DNA from: Meandrina meandrites
Taxonomy: Eukaryota > Cnidaria > Anthozoa > Scleractinia > Meandrinidae
Assembly: GCA_963693305.1 (NCBI GenBank)
Contig: OY855903.1
Span: 38,340,251-38,404,250, forward strand
DNA: 64,000 bases
Reading direction: 5' to 3'
Notes under the pieces: generated by a model
Databases searched by the model: none
Seen by the model: the letters and a program-made list of their open reading frames with translations, nothing else
What the model was told of the DNA's origin: nothing
Position numbers and translations under genes: made by a program
Part shown: piece after piece, positions 1 to 12,033 of the stretch
Layout: each line of letters starts with the position of its first letter
Position numbering within the stretch: position 1 is the stretch's first letter

Positions 1-496
1 TAAAACCTCATGAATGGAATATACACATATTATATGTACATTTTATTTACTTGATAAAACTGTCTTGTTTCTGTTGTTTACCCCGCCCACGACGATATCG
101 ATCAGATGTTCTTGTATATGTCATGAAGGCTTTACAAAGATAGAGCCACGCTAATACACGAGCTGATATGTACTGCATCCATCAATGCTTCAATGGATAA
201 TGTCCTGTATGACAGGCAAATGTATGGAGGGGTGTTAATAATCAACACTAAATTGAGAAGTTTTGACAAAAAGGCTTTACAGTATTTACTCCGCAAGTAG
301 TGTTTTGCAAGTTCCAGTGATTGTGTAATATCAAATTACTCATCTCATGATGACTGGAATATGGGCAACACGTTGGGATCATGATTCATTTCACTTCTTT
401 TGTAGAAGAATTTGCTAATGTAAGATTATTGAATGGTGAAGTCTTCGTCTTGTAAATCTGTAACAGTGTTTAGATGATATATAGGGGTGGGATATC

Positions 497-599
497 GAGG
501 CGTGGTGGCCTAATGGTCAGTACGCTGGACTCCGGATCAAGGTGTCCGGAGTCAGTGTGTTTTGTTCTTTGGAAAGACACTTTACTCTCACAGTGCCTC
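497..599 (+). repeat. tRNA-derived SINE head, copy 1
   Basis: A tRNA-like head has an A-box-like TGGCCTAATGG followed by a degenerate B box, then a body ending CACAGTGCCTC. The same sequence occurs at 24522-24625. It stops exactly where a Gypsy-2 LTR begins, so it is the left half of a SINE split by that insertion. It is not a functional tRNA gene because no complete cloverleaf can be drawn. Confidence 0.7.
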
Positions 600-647
600 T
601 GTAATGCTTGTCGAAGAACGTTTATTTAACTGACTGTGTGCGAAGGC
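600..647 (-). mobile_element. Gypsy-2 LTR remnant in copy 1
   Basis: Forty-eight bases beginning TGTAATGCTTGTCGAAGAAC match the first part of the Gypsy-2 LTR at 24626 and 32162. The remnant joins at about 647 to sequence that in copy 2 lies at about 33950. Copy 1 therefore once held Gypsy-2 and lost almost all of it by deletion. This places the Gypsy-2 insertion before the segmental duplication. Confidence 0.75.
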
Positions 648-659
648 AAATTTTAATAA

Positions 660-1446
660 CATGCTAAGAACACACCCAACATTAAACTGAGAAGTAAAGC
701 ATTTTTAATTAGTTCTACATCGAGCTAAAATTAACTAGTAACAACGTGAATATCTATCGAATGAAATTTTCTGAAAGAAAAATGAAAACAAAAAAAACAA
801 ATAGGAATTAATTAGCCTAATCATCGTAGCTGAATAAATTTACAGGAAACTTACGACTTTATATCTGTACAGATCTCAATCGTGTTATTAGATAAGTCGA
901 TTAACGTGTATTTTGAGGAGTGTGAGGCGGTTTCTTCGGACGAATTTTTTAACAAATCGTTTGTAATAAAGACTACAGACTGGTAGTCGAAAGCTCGTTT
1001 TTAAACAAAATTTTTAACCAGAGATTGCTTTTCCATTTTTAATAATGTCTTACCTTGGTTACTCATCTATTTTTAATTAATTCCATTTGCCTTTTTCCAC
1101 TTTGCTTTTTCAACGACAACAGCGTTATTGCAATCAGGTTTATATCAAATAGCTTAATGATACCGCGCACAATAATGATCTTCTCCAGGTTTTTTGATAT
1201 CAGTTCTCTTAAATACTATATCACGTAAGAACATGTCTAAGAACGTTTTAGGCTCAAAATATGACAAAGAAATCCATTTGGTTCAGCCTCGGCCGCAAAA
1301 ACATGGCTATATATGTGTAACTTCAAACATAAAAAAGGTAATTATTTTTCGTCGACGTGTTCATTTATTTACAATTTTAGACATAACAACATTTGAAATT
1401 CACAAAGCTAAATAGTAGAAGTCAATAGAGCTTCATACTATTCGCA
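660..1446. other. Non-coding host segment, copy 1
   Basis: AT-rich sequence matching about 33945-34260 and 35800-36120 in copy 2. I see no reading frame with protein-like composition. Copy 2 holds about 1.5 kb of extra sequence between these blocks, including a local tandem duplication at 34661-35710. Confidence 0.6.
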
Positions 1447-1785
1447 TTACAAGTCATGAAGAGGAATAACTGCAACTTGTCTTTGTTGCTGAGGTCGTCT
1501 GCGAAAGAGAGCAAGTACAGCTGATCTGTATTCTGGCATGTGGATAGCGTATAATATAGGATTTACAAGCGAGTTTGCAAAAAATAAAACAAACAGAATA
1601 CGATCCAACCGAACAAACATTACAATGGACATTGAAGTAAAAACGTCAATTGTCAAATCGAGAAAATTGCATATAACAAGTGGTAGGTATAACAACAGAG
1701 ATACGACAGTCACGAACAACAATGTCATGGTCAGTTTTCTTTCTCTACTGGCTGCACCATGGTGTTGAGGTTGCGCTCCACAACT
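1447..1785 (-). pseudogene. Class A GPCR fragment (TM6-TM7 and tail)
   Basis: The minus-strand frame ends at 1447 and encodes the last third of a rhodopsin-family receptor: the intracellular loop 3 segment SRERKLTMTLL, TM6, TM7 with the NSLVNPILYAI motif, and a short basic tail ending VIPLHDL. It is nearly identical to the C-terminal part of the receptor at 36121-37012. Upstream of about 1785 the similarity breaks, and TM1-TM5 have been replaced by unrelated sequence up to about 2140. Several substitutions, including charged residues in TM6 and TM7, suggest relaxed selection. A receptor with two helices cannot work, so this is a truncated pseudogene. The frame remaining open suggests the truncation is not very old. 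Confidence 0.85.
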
Positions 1786-2554
1786 GCAATGAATGAATAC
1801 GACACCCCTATCACACACTTGGTATCCGCCGTGTTCGCCCCCTATCGGATTCGACCCTTCGTGTTCGTTTGGTACAGAAGTTATTCGTTTTTGTTTAATT
1901 TATCTTGAAAGTTGTGGTAAATTTAAGCCCTGACATTGGTCGTTACGAGCGCTCGTTCGGGCAAACCGAAAATCCTTAAAAGCTCGAAAAAAAATAAATG
2001 GTCTGGTCAAGCGGATTGTGGGTTTAATATAAGTACATGAAAGTCTTGCAACAAACAAGAAATAAGCGAAATCTATTTTTTAAGCATGATAGACCAGACT
2101 GCTTTTACAGAGACCATCCCTTAAATTTTAATGGTTACCTTTAAACTTAGGCAAATAATAAATGAATAAGCATTTATACAGAGAAAACTTAAAAGTTAAT
2201 CATTTTACTTTTTCTTAACTTTTTTTTATCATACTGGTCCATGTCTTTTCGTCGTTTCATCTTAAAATTTGACACTATCTGGTGACTACCAGTGTAGTAC
2301 AATAACAACAAAAACTCAACCAACCGAAGTACGCTGCCCAAGTCATCGTAAATCAGCTTTTTATCCAACTTTATCAAACAGCACTGTTATTTCTATTTTC
2401 TCAAACAGGGTCTACGTGACTGAATTTGTGACTATTTACCGGCTGTGCTTAGCCTCCAAACGATGAACTTTCGGTGCACAATGAAAGTCATCGGCATATC
2501 TTGTGGATTCGAAAATAAACACATATTCTGTGTATTTAATGATTACTCGACAGG
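1786..2554. other. Non-coding, partly replaced segment
   Basis: Bases 1786-2140 are private to copy 1 and stand where copy 2 has the 5' half of the GPCR. From about 2140 the sequence matches copy 2 at about 37375-37780. No gene seen. Confidence 0.55.
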
Positions 2555-2996
2555 ATTATTATTTTACAGTTCTAAACGTTTCGGGCATGCCCTTCATCAG
2601 TGGAATTATGTCCATAATTCCACTGATGAAGAGCAGTGCCCATCCTCGGAGACCCAGTGACTCTGAAGTTACTGTTCGCCGTTTGGGCAAAATAATACAA
2701 AGTATGTATTTTGCTCAATCAGGAGCCAACATTCGCACAAAGGCTTGGAAATGGTCTGGAGAGACTCGTTTCCCAGGGGCTCTTTACTTTTATAGAAAAC
2801 TTTTGCGCTACGATTTCTGCCCGGTTTACTTCGTTTCGCCCCGACTAACTGCCCATGGGTCTCCGAGGATGGGCAATGCCCAAAACGTTTGGAACTTTAA
2901 AAGAATATTTTTTGGCACTTTTAATTACTTTTTATTTCTTTAAAACTATCTATACAAGTGCCACGCAGCCCATGAATTGATTTCGCTCATTTTATT
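2555..2996. mobile_element. Foldback-type insertion private to copy 1
   Basis: About 440 bases absent from copy 2, where the flanks meet at 37779. It contains an inverted pair GCCCATCCTCGGAGACCCA (near 2638-2657) and its complement (near 2854-2873), and a tight palindrome around GGAATTATG at about 2600-2625. The motif GATGAAGGGC followed by GAAACGT also occurs in a 107-bp insertion in Gypsy-1 (10912-11018), so this is a mobile family. No clear target duplication was found. Confidence 0.6.
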
Positions 2997-5106
2997 GACC
3001 TTCGGAAGGCACCGTTATCTGAACTACTTTAGCATTTACGATGTTTATATATCTTTGTTCGAAACGTTCTTAACACAAACGAGGTTGCCGTCACATTTTA
3101 CCCAGGAAAATTATTCATTCAAGCCTTTATTTATAACATTAAAGAACTGTTTAACCTCTTTGGTGAATTTTCTTGTTAAAGCACATACTGAAGCAATAGT
3201 GTGAAAAAAAACTATGCCAAAGAAGCAAACACGTAGTTATTTATTCGCAAGACTTTTCTTAGATAGATTAAAACGTATCGAAGGGTAAATTTGTTAAACA
3301 CAAATTCTAAATCGATGGACAGTCTCCCACAAAACACTTACTCATCACTTCATGACATTTTCCTTGGTATTGAAATATTTTTGTTGAATTTTCATTTAGA
3401 TGTTGTGTTTTTCTGAAACAACAATAATCGTAGCACACAACATGTAAAATAACACAGTTAACATCTCATCAACAAAAGAAACTTTTTCCCACCGCAACAG
3501 AACGTACCGCAGGTTGTTGAAATGTACACAACTGCGGCGTCTGAATTTGCTGCGCAAAAACAACTGGTTTATTTGTTAATGTTTTAAGTGACTTTTCCTT
3601 TACTTATGATGCTTTCTGAAAGAGTGACTATGGTAGCATTGGACATAAAAACATAGAATGGACAATGATTTCTCCAGAGGAGATAGTGATATTAATAAAA
3701 AAATATTATCAGAAAAAAAGTGTAAAAAATCTTCAGGTTACCTTGGTGAGTGGCCTCTTTAACTTGCTATGCAGATATTAAAATAATTATTGGCTTCTTA
3801 TTGTTGTAGTTTCAATTTCAGCTGTTGGTAAACTTAACTCCACTGTAAAAGCAATGAATTGAAAATTGATTAAATGACTTTTTTCGTTTTTTCTTTTTCG
3901 TTTTTTCTTGCTGATCTAAGCACATTTGAAAAAAACCTTTTTTTCCCTAGAACATTGATGCTTATGAAAATTTCAGATAATACCTAGGAAAACAACACGC
4001 CCAAAGCAATAACAAAAATTCAACGCCGGCGAAATAAATAATTTCAGCTTCTTATTACTGAAAATGCTCGCTCTTCGAAAGCAGCAGTTAGCTTGGCGCC
4101 ACTGACTTTCCCTGATTCACTATTTTGTTTCTCGGTACTGATTAGTTTACATTAATTGAGACCTACAATCATAAAAATTGTATATCGAGAGAAGCAAGAG
4201 TTAAACTGACCTAAATTTAATTCTAATGTTTAATTTAACAAATAATTTAATTCTACAGCTCTTTAACACACAAAACCTTGTTTCAGCTGCCTCTCCATTT
4301 TCATATTAAAAAACTACATAAATATTTATTTGTCTAGCCAACGGGACAACAGAGACTCGAGATTATTTTCTTCCTGTTGGGTTTACGAATATTGCACTTT
4401 TTATAACGTAGTCAAATTGAATTTTTCGATTAACGTTAATGTATTAATTTCACGTCAAATAAAAAAATTAGCTGGATTTTAAGTAGTCGAACACACCTTT
4501 AATGTCTAAAAGTGGTTGTAATTTGTTAATGTGAGCTAAATTCGTGGAAGCGCTATCAACTACATACACCTTATTCAATGGTTTTACCTATAATACGCGC
4601 GGATATTTTGTGAGTTGGATTATTAGTCAAAGTTTGGGTGGTTCAGTCCGGCCATTTTGTTGCTCCGCTTTCCGTCCGTATTTTGCCCGGTTCTACAGTG
4701 TACGTGCGTATTTTGCGCGTTCTCGTGACCTAATATGGTAAAATGGCGCAATGGTGGAAAAATAAAGAACTGTAACACTTAAATTGACTTGGAACTGATC
4801 TCCTTCGGTGTTGAAATGTCCAGATGATTGCATGTTATCTCAAATATTTCTATCAAAGAGCATTTGTTATATAGCATTGGACATTTTCTTCCCGAAAGGG
4901 AAAATACACCTGCAGAAAAATAATCAACTAAAAATATAAATTTAAAAAGTCTTCAACCAACCTTGTCCGGCGATAGGCTCGTGATGTGGTCTCAGTGTTG
5001 ATGCAGAATAGTCGCACTGCAAATTAAAAAGCGATAATACTACAGCCTCTATTTCACAATAGTCTAAGAGCAAAGTTTCTTTTTCTTAGTTACTGGCGCT
5101 AAGCTT
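2997..5106. other. Non-coding host segment with Polinton empty site
   Basis: Matches 37780-39307 and 60386-61498 in copy 2. At 4455-4459 the sequence TCAAA is uninterrupted; in copy 2 the same bases flank the 21-kb Polinton on both sides, so this is its pre-integration site. On the minus strand two blocks (about 3735-3770 and 4970-5020) look like short exons with GT donors, but neither gives a recognisable protein. Confidence 0.6.
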
Positions 5107-6737
5107 CAGGGTCCCAAAGGGGTTTAGGGTTCCAGGGCTCCGGGCCTAAAAAAGCGGGGCTCCAGGGCTCCGAGGCCAAAACCTTGGGCCTCCAGTGCCC
5201 CATAGCAGATACTTAAAGGCACCGGGCTCCACTGTCGACTAGTAGACTGTAGTCCCAATTTTCACCCAAAATGAAATCAGGGAATTAATGGAATTTAAAA
5301 TTCAACTGTTTTTCCATCTTTCTTTTGTCTTTCTTTACAAGGGTTAACCGTAAACGTAATTAATCTGATCAATGGCGCAAAAACAATGGTCACATGGCCA
5401 TTCTTGCTGCCGTTTGCCGACTTTGCTCGTTGCCAGCAGCCTTACCCAAGGCTGAAATATCAGGCAAAGAAACCATTTTCTTGGATACTTGTGTTTTCAA
5501 AGGCGATAGATTTCAAGACACATCTATCTTTGACGTGTGAACTTATACAGATACATTTTAACACAGATACATTTTAACACACGCATTTCTCTTCCTGCCA
5601 CCCACCAGGGGTCAGTAAAGCCTTCACCAAAGGCGAAGCACTTGGGTTGCTTCGAACGAACTCTTAAAAATCTACCACCCCTCAAAGTAATCAATCATGA
5701 CACAACAGCGAATGTGATAAATTCTGGTGTATTCCGCCGTACTTACAAAACCCGCAACTGAACAGGAAAAATGTAGGAAACCTGGGTAAAAACCAAAGCT
5801 CAAAACTCCGCCCTTCCTACGGGGCCAAAAACAAAAAGACCTGCTAAACTACTGTATACTAGGCAACTAAGGAAATTAAGCAATCAATAAACTAAATAGC
5901 TCTCATAAAGTTGACAACGAAACGGACTAAATTAACCAAAACAAACTGATGAAACAAACCTAAGTAAAATGCCTGATCTGACTGAACGTGTAACGACCGA
6001 GTACTGACTCGCATACAAAATAGCAGTGCCTACTATTTATACCAAATACATTGCACACCAGGCGCGGATGCACACCGGTTTCCATCGTTTTACGGAAATC
6101 GGTCAGAATTTTCCTATCCACTACAAAACAGACATTGACATTGACGAAATAATCTGCGTTTTGCAAGGCTTCATCCAAGGAGAATGGAACTATCAGATAT
6201 TATGTCAAAATGACTCCAAAATCCAGGAAAGGGGACTTAAGGAAGTTAGAATCAAAAAATTTTCCGGGGAAGCATGCCCCGACCCTCGTTTTGTTGTAAA
6301 TCGGTCAACTTTATTCCTAGATGGGCGCCTGCACGCATGCCTACATCCTCATAACTGTACATCAGCACACACTTCGCAACTCATAACATAACAGCTCTTA
6401 ACAATAGCGAGCGAACAGAAATCAGTTTTCTTCAAATGCGATGCAACCGAAGAAAATTTTCAATTCTTTTATCTGTTGCACTTTTCCCTCTCTAGATTCC
6501 ATTTACTAGCATTCTCCAAACAAAAGCAATGAAGACTGGCAACTAAAAATGGTTGGATTTTAATATTTAGGCTCCGGGCTCCACAGCAAAACTTTCAAGG
6601 CTCCGGGATCTGCAGCTAGAAATGATCAGGGCTCCATGCGGAGAAATGAACGGGCTCCTGGCTCCACAGCAAAAAATCTAGGGTTCCAAGGCTCCGGCGA
6701 CCCCCCCCCCCCCCTCCCCGCCCCCTTTGGGACCCTG
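5107..6737. mobile_element. Non-autonomous DNA transposon with CAGGGTCCC ends
   Basis: The element starts CAGGGTCCCAAAGGGG and ends with the inverted complement CCCCCTTTGGGACCCTG. It is flanked by a 6-bp duplication AAGCTT at 5101-5106 and 6738-6743. Copy 2 has a single AAGCTT at 61493-61498, which proves the insertion. Both subterminal regions are full of GGCTCC motifs (about 5125-5230 and 6570-6705), probably transposase-binding repeats. No transposase reading frame is present. The superfamily is unclear: the CAGGG end would suit hAT-like elements, but a 6-bp duplication is short for hAT. Confidence 0.8.
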
Positions 6738-6777
6738 AAGCTTCTCTTGTCTATTCCTCATCATTATCGTGGCTAAT

Positions 6778-6913
6778 AATACACATGCAAAAATTTCAGC
6801 AAGCTCATTGGCTGAGAGCACGTCAACCGATCCCAAACAGTGCAGAAAGTTGAAATCGAGTGCAAAAAGATGAAATTGAGTGCAGAAAGTTGAAATTAAG
6901 TTGATTGACAGGA

Positions 6914-6951
<38 letters not shown>

Positions 6952-7632
6952 CATATTTATGCAGGATGACCATTTCAGTTATAAAAACTGCTATCAACAT
7001 GGGTCCTGCGCAAAAGCGCGCCAAACAAAATGGCGGCCGCTGTCGGAGGGTTTGGAGAGAACAAAAACATCAATTAATGCAAAGTTAGACCGATTTAACG
7101 AAAATTATCAGTGTTTAAACTAATATACTAGCAACTGGACGTTTGAGCAGCACAAAAGACACTGAAAAGAGGCTCTACGAAACTAGTGAAGGCTACCAAT
7201 CGAGGATTTTCTTTCGCGACAGCTCGTAAAGAAGTCGCACATTTCAGCTCATTCCCATGTAACTGAATGAGGATAAAAGCACCTGATAATGCATGACAGA
7301 GAGCTTTAAAATTCCGTAGCAGTATTTGGATTTACAAAGCTTGGCAACTCCGTAATGTTTTAACAATGATTCGGAAAGGTAAGCGACTGACCACACCATG
7401 TTTGCTGTTGTTTGTCGTCCACTTGTAGAGAAATTTTTGTATGTGTATTATTAACAAGTAATCACATGATTTTTCTCGTGCAATTTGGGATAAATCAGCA
7501 CTCGTAAATTTTTCAAAGACCACAAATTGCACTCGTCCTACGGGCTCCTACATTTTGGTTAGCCTTTGATTTGAAAAATTTACTCGTGTTGATTTATCCC
7601 AAATTGCACTCGAAATCATGTGATTACCTATA
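6778..7632. mobile_element. 855-bp insertion with internal inverted repeat
   Basis: Present only in copy 1. The flanking CTAAT at 6773-6777 and 7633-7637 is single in copy 2 near 61530. The right part has an inverted repeat: about 7458-7515 folds onto about 7567-7628, each arm containing TGCAATTTGGGATAAATC or a near match. It also holds an (AAT)n microsatellite. No transposase seen, so it is probably a MITE-like element. Confidence 0.6.
6914..6948. repeat. (AAT)n microsatellite
   Basis: About eleven uninterrupted AAT units inside the 6778-7632 insertion. Confidence 0.9.
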
Positions 7633-8026
7633 CTAATTACAGTATAACATTTGTTACACCGTCGTGTATGTTTCTTGTTTTTGGTACAAAAGGATCGCTT
7701 GTCGATATTCCAAGGCCGCGCTAAAAGCGAATTTCTTGACGAATTTCAAAAGAAATTTCAACTTAAAACTTTAAATTTAAGAAAAAAAAACTGGAATCCA
7801 TCTCATTGCCAAACGTTGATACAATTTAAATAAAATATATAATTTTCAGAGACAGATACTTGATGCAACTTTCATTTATTTATCCACGAACTTCACTTTC
7901 GGTCCTGATAAGATCATAATGTGAAATCAATATCAAGAATTTCCTGTCGACATTGCTATTCGTAGAAATTATTGGTTTTACTACAGGTTCTTCTTGAGAG
8001 ACGTCACGGTTTTATCCACAACCATG

Positions 8027-8889
8027 TGTCAGGGGAAAATTGTCGGAAATCAGTTAAAATATAAAGTGGACATGTATGGGTTAAGTTTTAAGAGAAATAT
8101 AAAGATATTAGTGGGAATTTGTTGTTTCAAAAATAGGACTTCTGTACTCAATTGCTTCGCCGAAAACTATGCAAATATAAGTTGTGTAAGTAAACAGCAG
8201 TTCTGACACATTAAGTGAATAGCTTTTGTGCTGGAGTAAATAACCGCGCGTGTAGTTGGGTTGTATTCAAGAGAAAAATAAAAAAGAGAAGTTAATTTCA
8301 ATTTTCGTTTTTCCATTACCAAAAACAATTCGAGTTTAGGCAGCTTTCTAGGTTGAATATACATTCGACAGATGTATTCTTTTGTTTTAGTTTTTGTTCG
8401 TAATGGAGTTTGGTTAGTTTACGATTTCAAATAAACCGACTCTATTCAATCTTGTTTTTAGTTTAAAACACCTCTAATTGAATTATATTTAGCTGTACCT
8501 ACAAACTCGCCAGCTGAACGTATTTACTTTACCTTTGTGTTGTAAGTTAACTTTATTCAGCCTTCGTTCTTTTGAAATGTGTATGTTGAAATAATGCACT
8601 TCGTTAAGTATATATATAGCGTTGTTATTGCTGTAAAATCGATTTATGGCGGAGACGAAGAATAAACGTGTGAAGTCCAAGTTCTTGTGTCCTGTTCCGG
8701 TTGTTAGCAGATCCGACGGTACCTTGGAACCAGTAACGAGTTCCTTTCCCGTGGCAAGCGAGGTTGCTCTGAGCTATCCCCTTTCAGTCCAGTGTAGTCG
8801 AGTCAAGCGCATTCAGTTTCCAGCCGAAAAGGCCTCTCATCGCACGTTTGCCGTTATTAGAGTTTAGAGCGACAAAACCCGTCGTCACA
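8027..8889 (+). repeat. Gypsy-1 5' LTR
   Basis: 863 bp beginning TGTCAGGGGAAA and ending CGTCGTCACA, matching 20191-21067 with scattered differences and small indels. A TATATATA stretch at about 8609-8618 is a candidate promoter and AATAAA near 8661 a candidate polyadenylation signal. Short reading frames inside the LTR recur in the 3' copy and are not genes. Confidence 0.9.
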
Positions 8890-8904
8890 GTGGTTAGGAG
8901 AATC
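8890..8904 (+). promoter_or_regulatory. Candidate primer-binding site of Gypsy-1
   Basis: GTGGTTAGGAGAATC follows the LTR directly. A TGG one base after the LTR is the expected complement of a tRNA CCA end; the tRNA was not identified. Confidence 0.45.
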
Positions 8905-9066
8905 AGTGTAGCTTCAACTGGAATATCTGTGGACAAGCGAGAACGAAGAAACTCCGACAAGTTCAGTGGTGGGAACACACGATATGTAAATCCCTTGGAG
9001 CGCCGAGTACAAAAGACATGGACGCCCAAGTACGTGAGTAAGCAAAGTACAATTCAGTTCTAATTT

Positions 9067-9957
9067 ATGAAGTCCGTTAAGAAAGTCATTTCAAAGAAAA
9101 TACATAGCTACAATCTAAGAGGTAGACGTAAGAAATTATACGTATATAAAAGACCCGGAGTTTCTAAGGTTAACACAAGCGTTCAGTGCGATTTATCCGA
9201 AGAAGAGAATTGTGAACTTTCAAAAAACTGCCGTTTGCCTTAAGCTACAGTGACCTCTTTAGTTTATCACCCGAAGTTTATCGCAGTGAATTAAAGCCTG
9301 AGAATTCCCAACGAAGATCGACAGCCTTTTCCAGTTCCGAACAAGCCAACACAACACAGCGAGAATCTTTAGACATTAGCATAGAGCAAGGTGGTGGTCT
9401 CGTTGAAGAAGAAATCGCTCAAGGGTCGCCGATTTACCTGGAGGAGCGTCCTGAAGACTTCCAGCCGATCACTTTTAGCAGTCCCAGCCGTCTCATTTTA
9501 CCCAGTTCATCCCATACGGCCCCGCAAGAAGACGATAGTGGCGATTCTGAGGACAGCGGGAGTGAAGAATCGGCAAATCTTGGAAGGTACTCTAGCGGAC
9601 CTTTACAATTTAGTTCCGCCCCGAAGAAGTGGTTTGAATTCACGCCCTGATAGCGACGACGCTAGCAGTGAAACCACTGGATCCAGCGAAGAAGAACCAA
9701 ACAGATCAATCCAACGCCCAGAAACAAGCTTCGCTGACCAAAGAAACCCGATAGGTAATCCACAACCAAGTGTTCACCAACAAGTGATAGGACGCGTAAA
9801 GTCAAAACAAAACAAAACAAGAACTCGCAGCGAATCTGTTTCCAGTGACGAATCAGACAGTGAGCGGGAAGATCCAGAAAGTAGCGAATTCGAGGAAGAT
9901 AACTCAAACTTTAAAAGAAAGAAACATAGAATACGGAAAAGAAATCAGAGCACATAA
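9067..9957 (+). pseudogene. Gypsy-1 leader / pre-gag reading frames
   Basis: Three overlapping frames appear to be one decayed protein. A 58-codon frame starts at 9067 with a basic N-terminus and stops at 9243. A second frame without its own start runs to a stop at about 9648, and a third continues from about 9640 to 9957. Composition is consistent across the junctions: serine-rich and acidic, ending in a lysine/arginine-rich tail. No domain recognised. It could be a pre-gag or N-terminal gag extension, since the gag start lies 30 bases downstream. At least two single-base frameshifts are needed to explain the pattern. Confidence 0.5.
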
Positions 9958-9985
9958 AGGGGATCAAATTATTGAATCAGCCACC

Positions 9986-10771
9986 ATGGAAGAAGCGGCA
10001 TTGAGAGAAATACAGGATCAGATGGCTATTCTACAACGCCAGTTAAATTTGCAGCACCAGCAAACCGCCAGCGCCTTAGAGCAAACCCCTCTTCCAGAAA
10101 CAGTCAACATACGAAGACCTCCGCCTTTCCATGGATATCACTCCGAAGATATTAACCGATGGCTGGATAAAATAGAAAATTACCTAACGCTTCGCCGAAT
10201 TGACCTGGCCAGCCAAACAGCACAGGCGGAGTTAGTAACGAATTTAGCTGGACCTGCTGAAGATTTTTACTACTCCTTGCCTCTTGAACAGAAGTCAACG
10301 TATGCAGAACTAAGCAATTTACTGAGAGAGAGATTTGCGAATAATAACCAGAGTTGGATTATCTGGCAAGCTTTTTGCACTCGTCAGCAAGGCCCGAAAG
10401 GACTGTTGGATACTTATTTAACCGATCTGACGAACACGTTCCGTAGGTTAAACATTTCACATGCAGATAAGATGCGATATTTCTTCCAAGCATTGCGGCC
10501 TGATGTTCGCAAAACCGTGTTGTTAAGGCAGCCGAAAACCTTCCGAGAAGCAGAGGAAATGGCACGATTGGCATGCTCCGTGGAGACAACGATGAGTAGC
10601 ACTAGCGCTCCTGAAAACCAAACACCAACCCAGCTATTATCACAAGCCTTGACCTTACTTGCCAACAAACCCAGTTCCCAGACGCCAAATTCCGAAGACA
10701 AGAAGCTTTTGAGTGTTATAGACAGAAATAACACTGTCCTTGCAGAACTAACTGCCTCCTGGGAAAGCTAG
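9986..10771 (+). pseudogene. gag: Gypsy-1 gag (capsid part)
   Basis: The ATG at 9986 sits in an ideal Kozak context (GCCACCATGG), so I prefer it to upstream starts in the same frame. The protein begins with a short coiled-coil-like region (EIQDQMAILQRQLNL) and continues with a typical retrotransposon gag capsid domain (PPPFHGYHSEDINRWLDKIE, then the WQAF and RYFFQAL region). Gag forms the cytoplasmic particle in which reverse transcription occurs. A frameshift near 10753 brings a stop at 10771. In the alternative frame the protein would run on, but meets a TAG near 10827 and then the insertion at 10912. The zinc knuckle portion is therefore separated at 11079. Confidence 0.85.
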
Positions 10772-10911
10772 CCAATCCTGAAGCCTCCACTGCCAAGGAC
10801 CTTTCGCCAACAAACGTGGCTTATTTGAACTAGTCACCATCACTACTGCAAGACAGACTCGATGAGCTCGTAAAGGCAGCCACAAGGCAACAACAAGATA
10901 CAGCCGTAGCA

Positions 10912-11018
10912 AGATAGAAGACAACGTTATTATTACCACTGATGAAGGGCGAAGCCCGAAACGTCTGGTATTTAAACAACTTTTTGGCACTTTAATACCT
11001 TTTTACAATTTTTACTTT
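10912..11018. mobile_element. 107-bp insertion in gag
   Basis: Flanked by a 15-bp near-perfect duplication (GATACAGCCGTAGCA at 10897-10911 and GATACAGCCTTAGCA at 11019-11033). It contains GATGAAGGGCGAAGCCCGAA, a short hairpin also found in the foldback insertion at 2555-2996, and TTTTTGGCACTTTAATA. Long target duplications suggest insertion by target-primed reverse transcription. Confidence 0.7.
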
Positions 11019-11078
11019 GATACAGCCTTAGCAGCCTACTCAGCCGAGAACCCAGAGTCTGGTATACTTCTCAAAGAG

Positions 11079-11717
11079 ATGAGACGAATACAAGACAGCC
11101 TTCTTAGTATGAAGCAAGATCTCGATCAACGACTCGTTGGAAATTCCGCAGATGTAAGCATATCCAGGGTACCAGCAAGCAGACCAGCAGCAGTCGCCGC
11201 TCTTAATAATACCTTCAGCGGAAACACTGGCAACACGAGTGGAATGAGAAATGAAAAACAGGAATTAAAGGAGATGATTGGACAACTAAGCCGAGAAACA
11301 GACGCTAGAATACGTGGGTTAGCTAGACGGACTCAGACTCCCCGTACTGAACAACCCAGAGAGAGAACCCGCGATGGCCGCCCAGTATGTTTTCATTGTG
11401 GTCGAGCTGGCCACCTGCAAACAAGCTGCCCTGAAAAAAGAAACGTTCAACCGCAACGTCAGCAGCGTCAATCAAGTTATCCGCCAAATTCAAATTATAA
11501 CCAGTCGCGAGATAGTTATCGAAATTATTCCCAACCCTCTCGCAGAGAGCAACGTTTAGCGGCACTTGATGAAGGCTCATATGACGGTGGGTTTATTGCC
11601 CAATTGCAACAGTCTTCAGACCAAGAGGTGTTAGTTTCCTCCGCCGTAGAAACCCAACGACGCGTTAGTGAAGAACCTGAAGTCAGTCCAAGAGAACGAC
11701 CAGATACTCTATCGTGA
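11079..11717 (+). pseudogene. gag: Gypsy-1 gag nucleocapsid with CCHC zinc knuckle
   Basis: Downstream part of gag. A helical region with RRIQDSLLSMKQDLDQR is followed by one perfect zinc knuckle CFHCGRAGHLQTSC (C-X2-C-X4-H-X4-C) at about 11387-11428, then a glutamine/asparagine-rich stretch. The knuckle binds genomic RNA during packaging. The frame opens right after the 107-bp insertion, showing that the insertion and an upstream frameshift broke one gag protein into two. The stop at 11717 is followed by about 300 bases of degraded coding-like sequence before the protease frame. Confidence 0.85.
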
Positions 11718-12033
11718 CGTTGTACAGTTTTCAAAGAAACAACCAATAACTTCAAGAAACCCACAAGATCAGAGAATTCCTTTGTCACTTGACAACAAAA
11801 GCACTATGGTACACTCTCCTAGTCATGACACCCAGCCTCGACCTAGTCCTTAACCGAGCGAATCCATCCAAGAGCCACAGTACTGTTATCAAGGTTCTTC
11901 GGCCACAAATTTCAGCGATGCTGGAAATCCACTGAATCCTATTCTTCATGCTATCGAGCAATTTCAGTCCCAGCACGAGTACCCTGTATCCTCAGAAGTC
12001 CACTCAGCTCGGTCGACAAATAGTAAACCAAAA

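Noticed and set aside
497..570. Possible tRNA gene with A and B boxes
   Set aside because: No full cloverleaf, recurs at 24522 with a shared non-tRNA body; it is a SINE head.
4544..4741. 65-codon frame conserved in both duplication copies (also 60937-61122)
   Set aside because: Conserved because the DNA is duplicated; the copies differ by frame-disrupting changes at the C-terminus.
8489..9029. Several 60-80 codon frames in the Gypsy-1 LTR
   Set aside because: Repeated in the 3' LTR with stops in different places; LTR sequence rather than genes.
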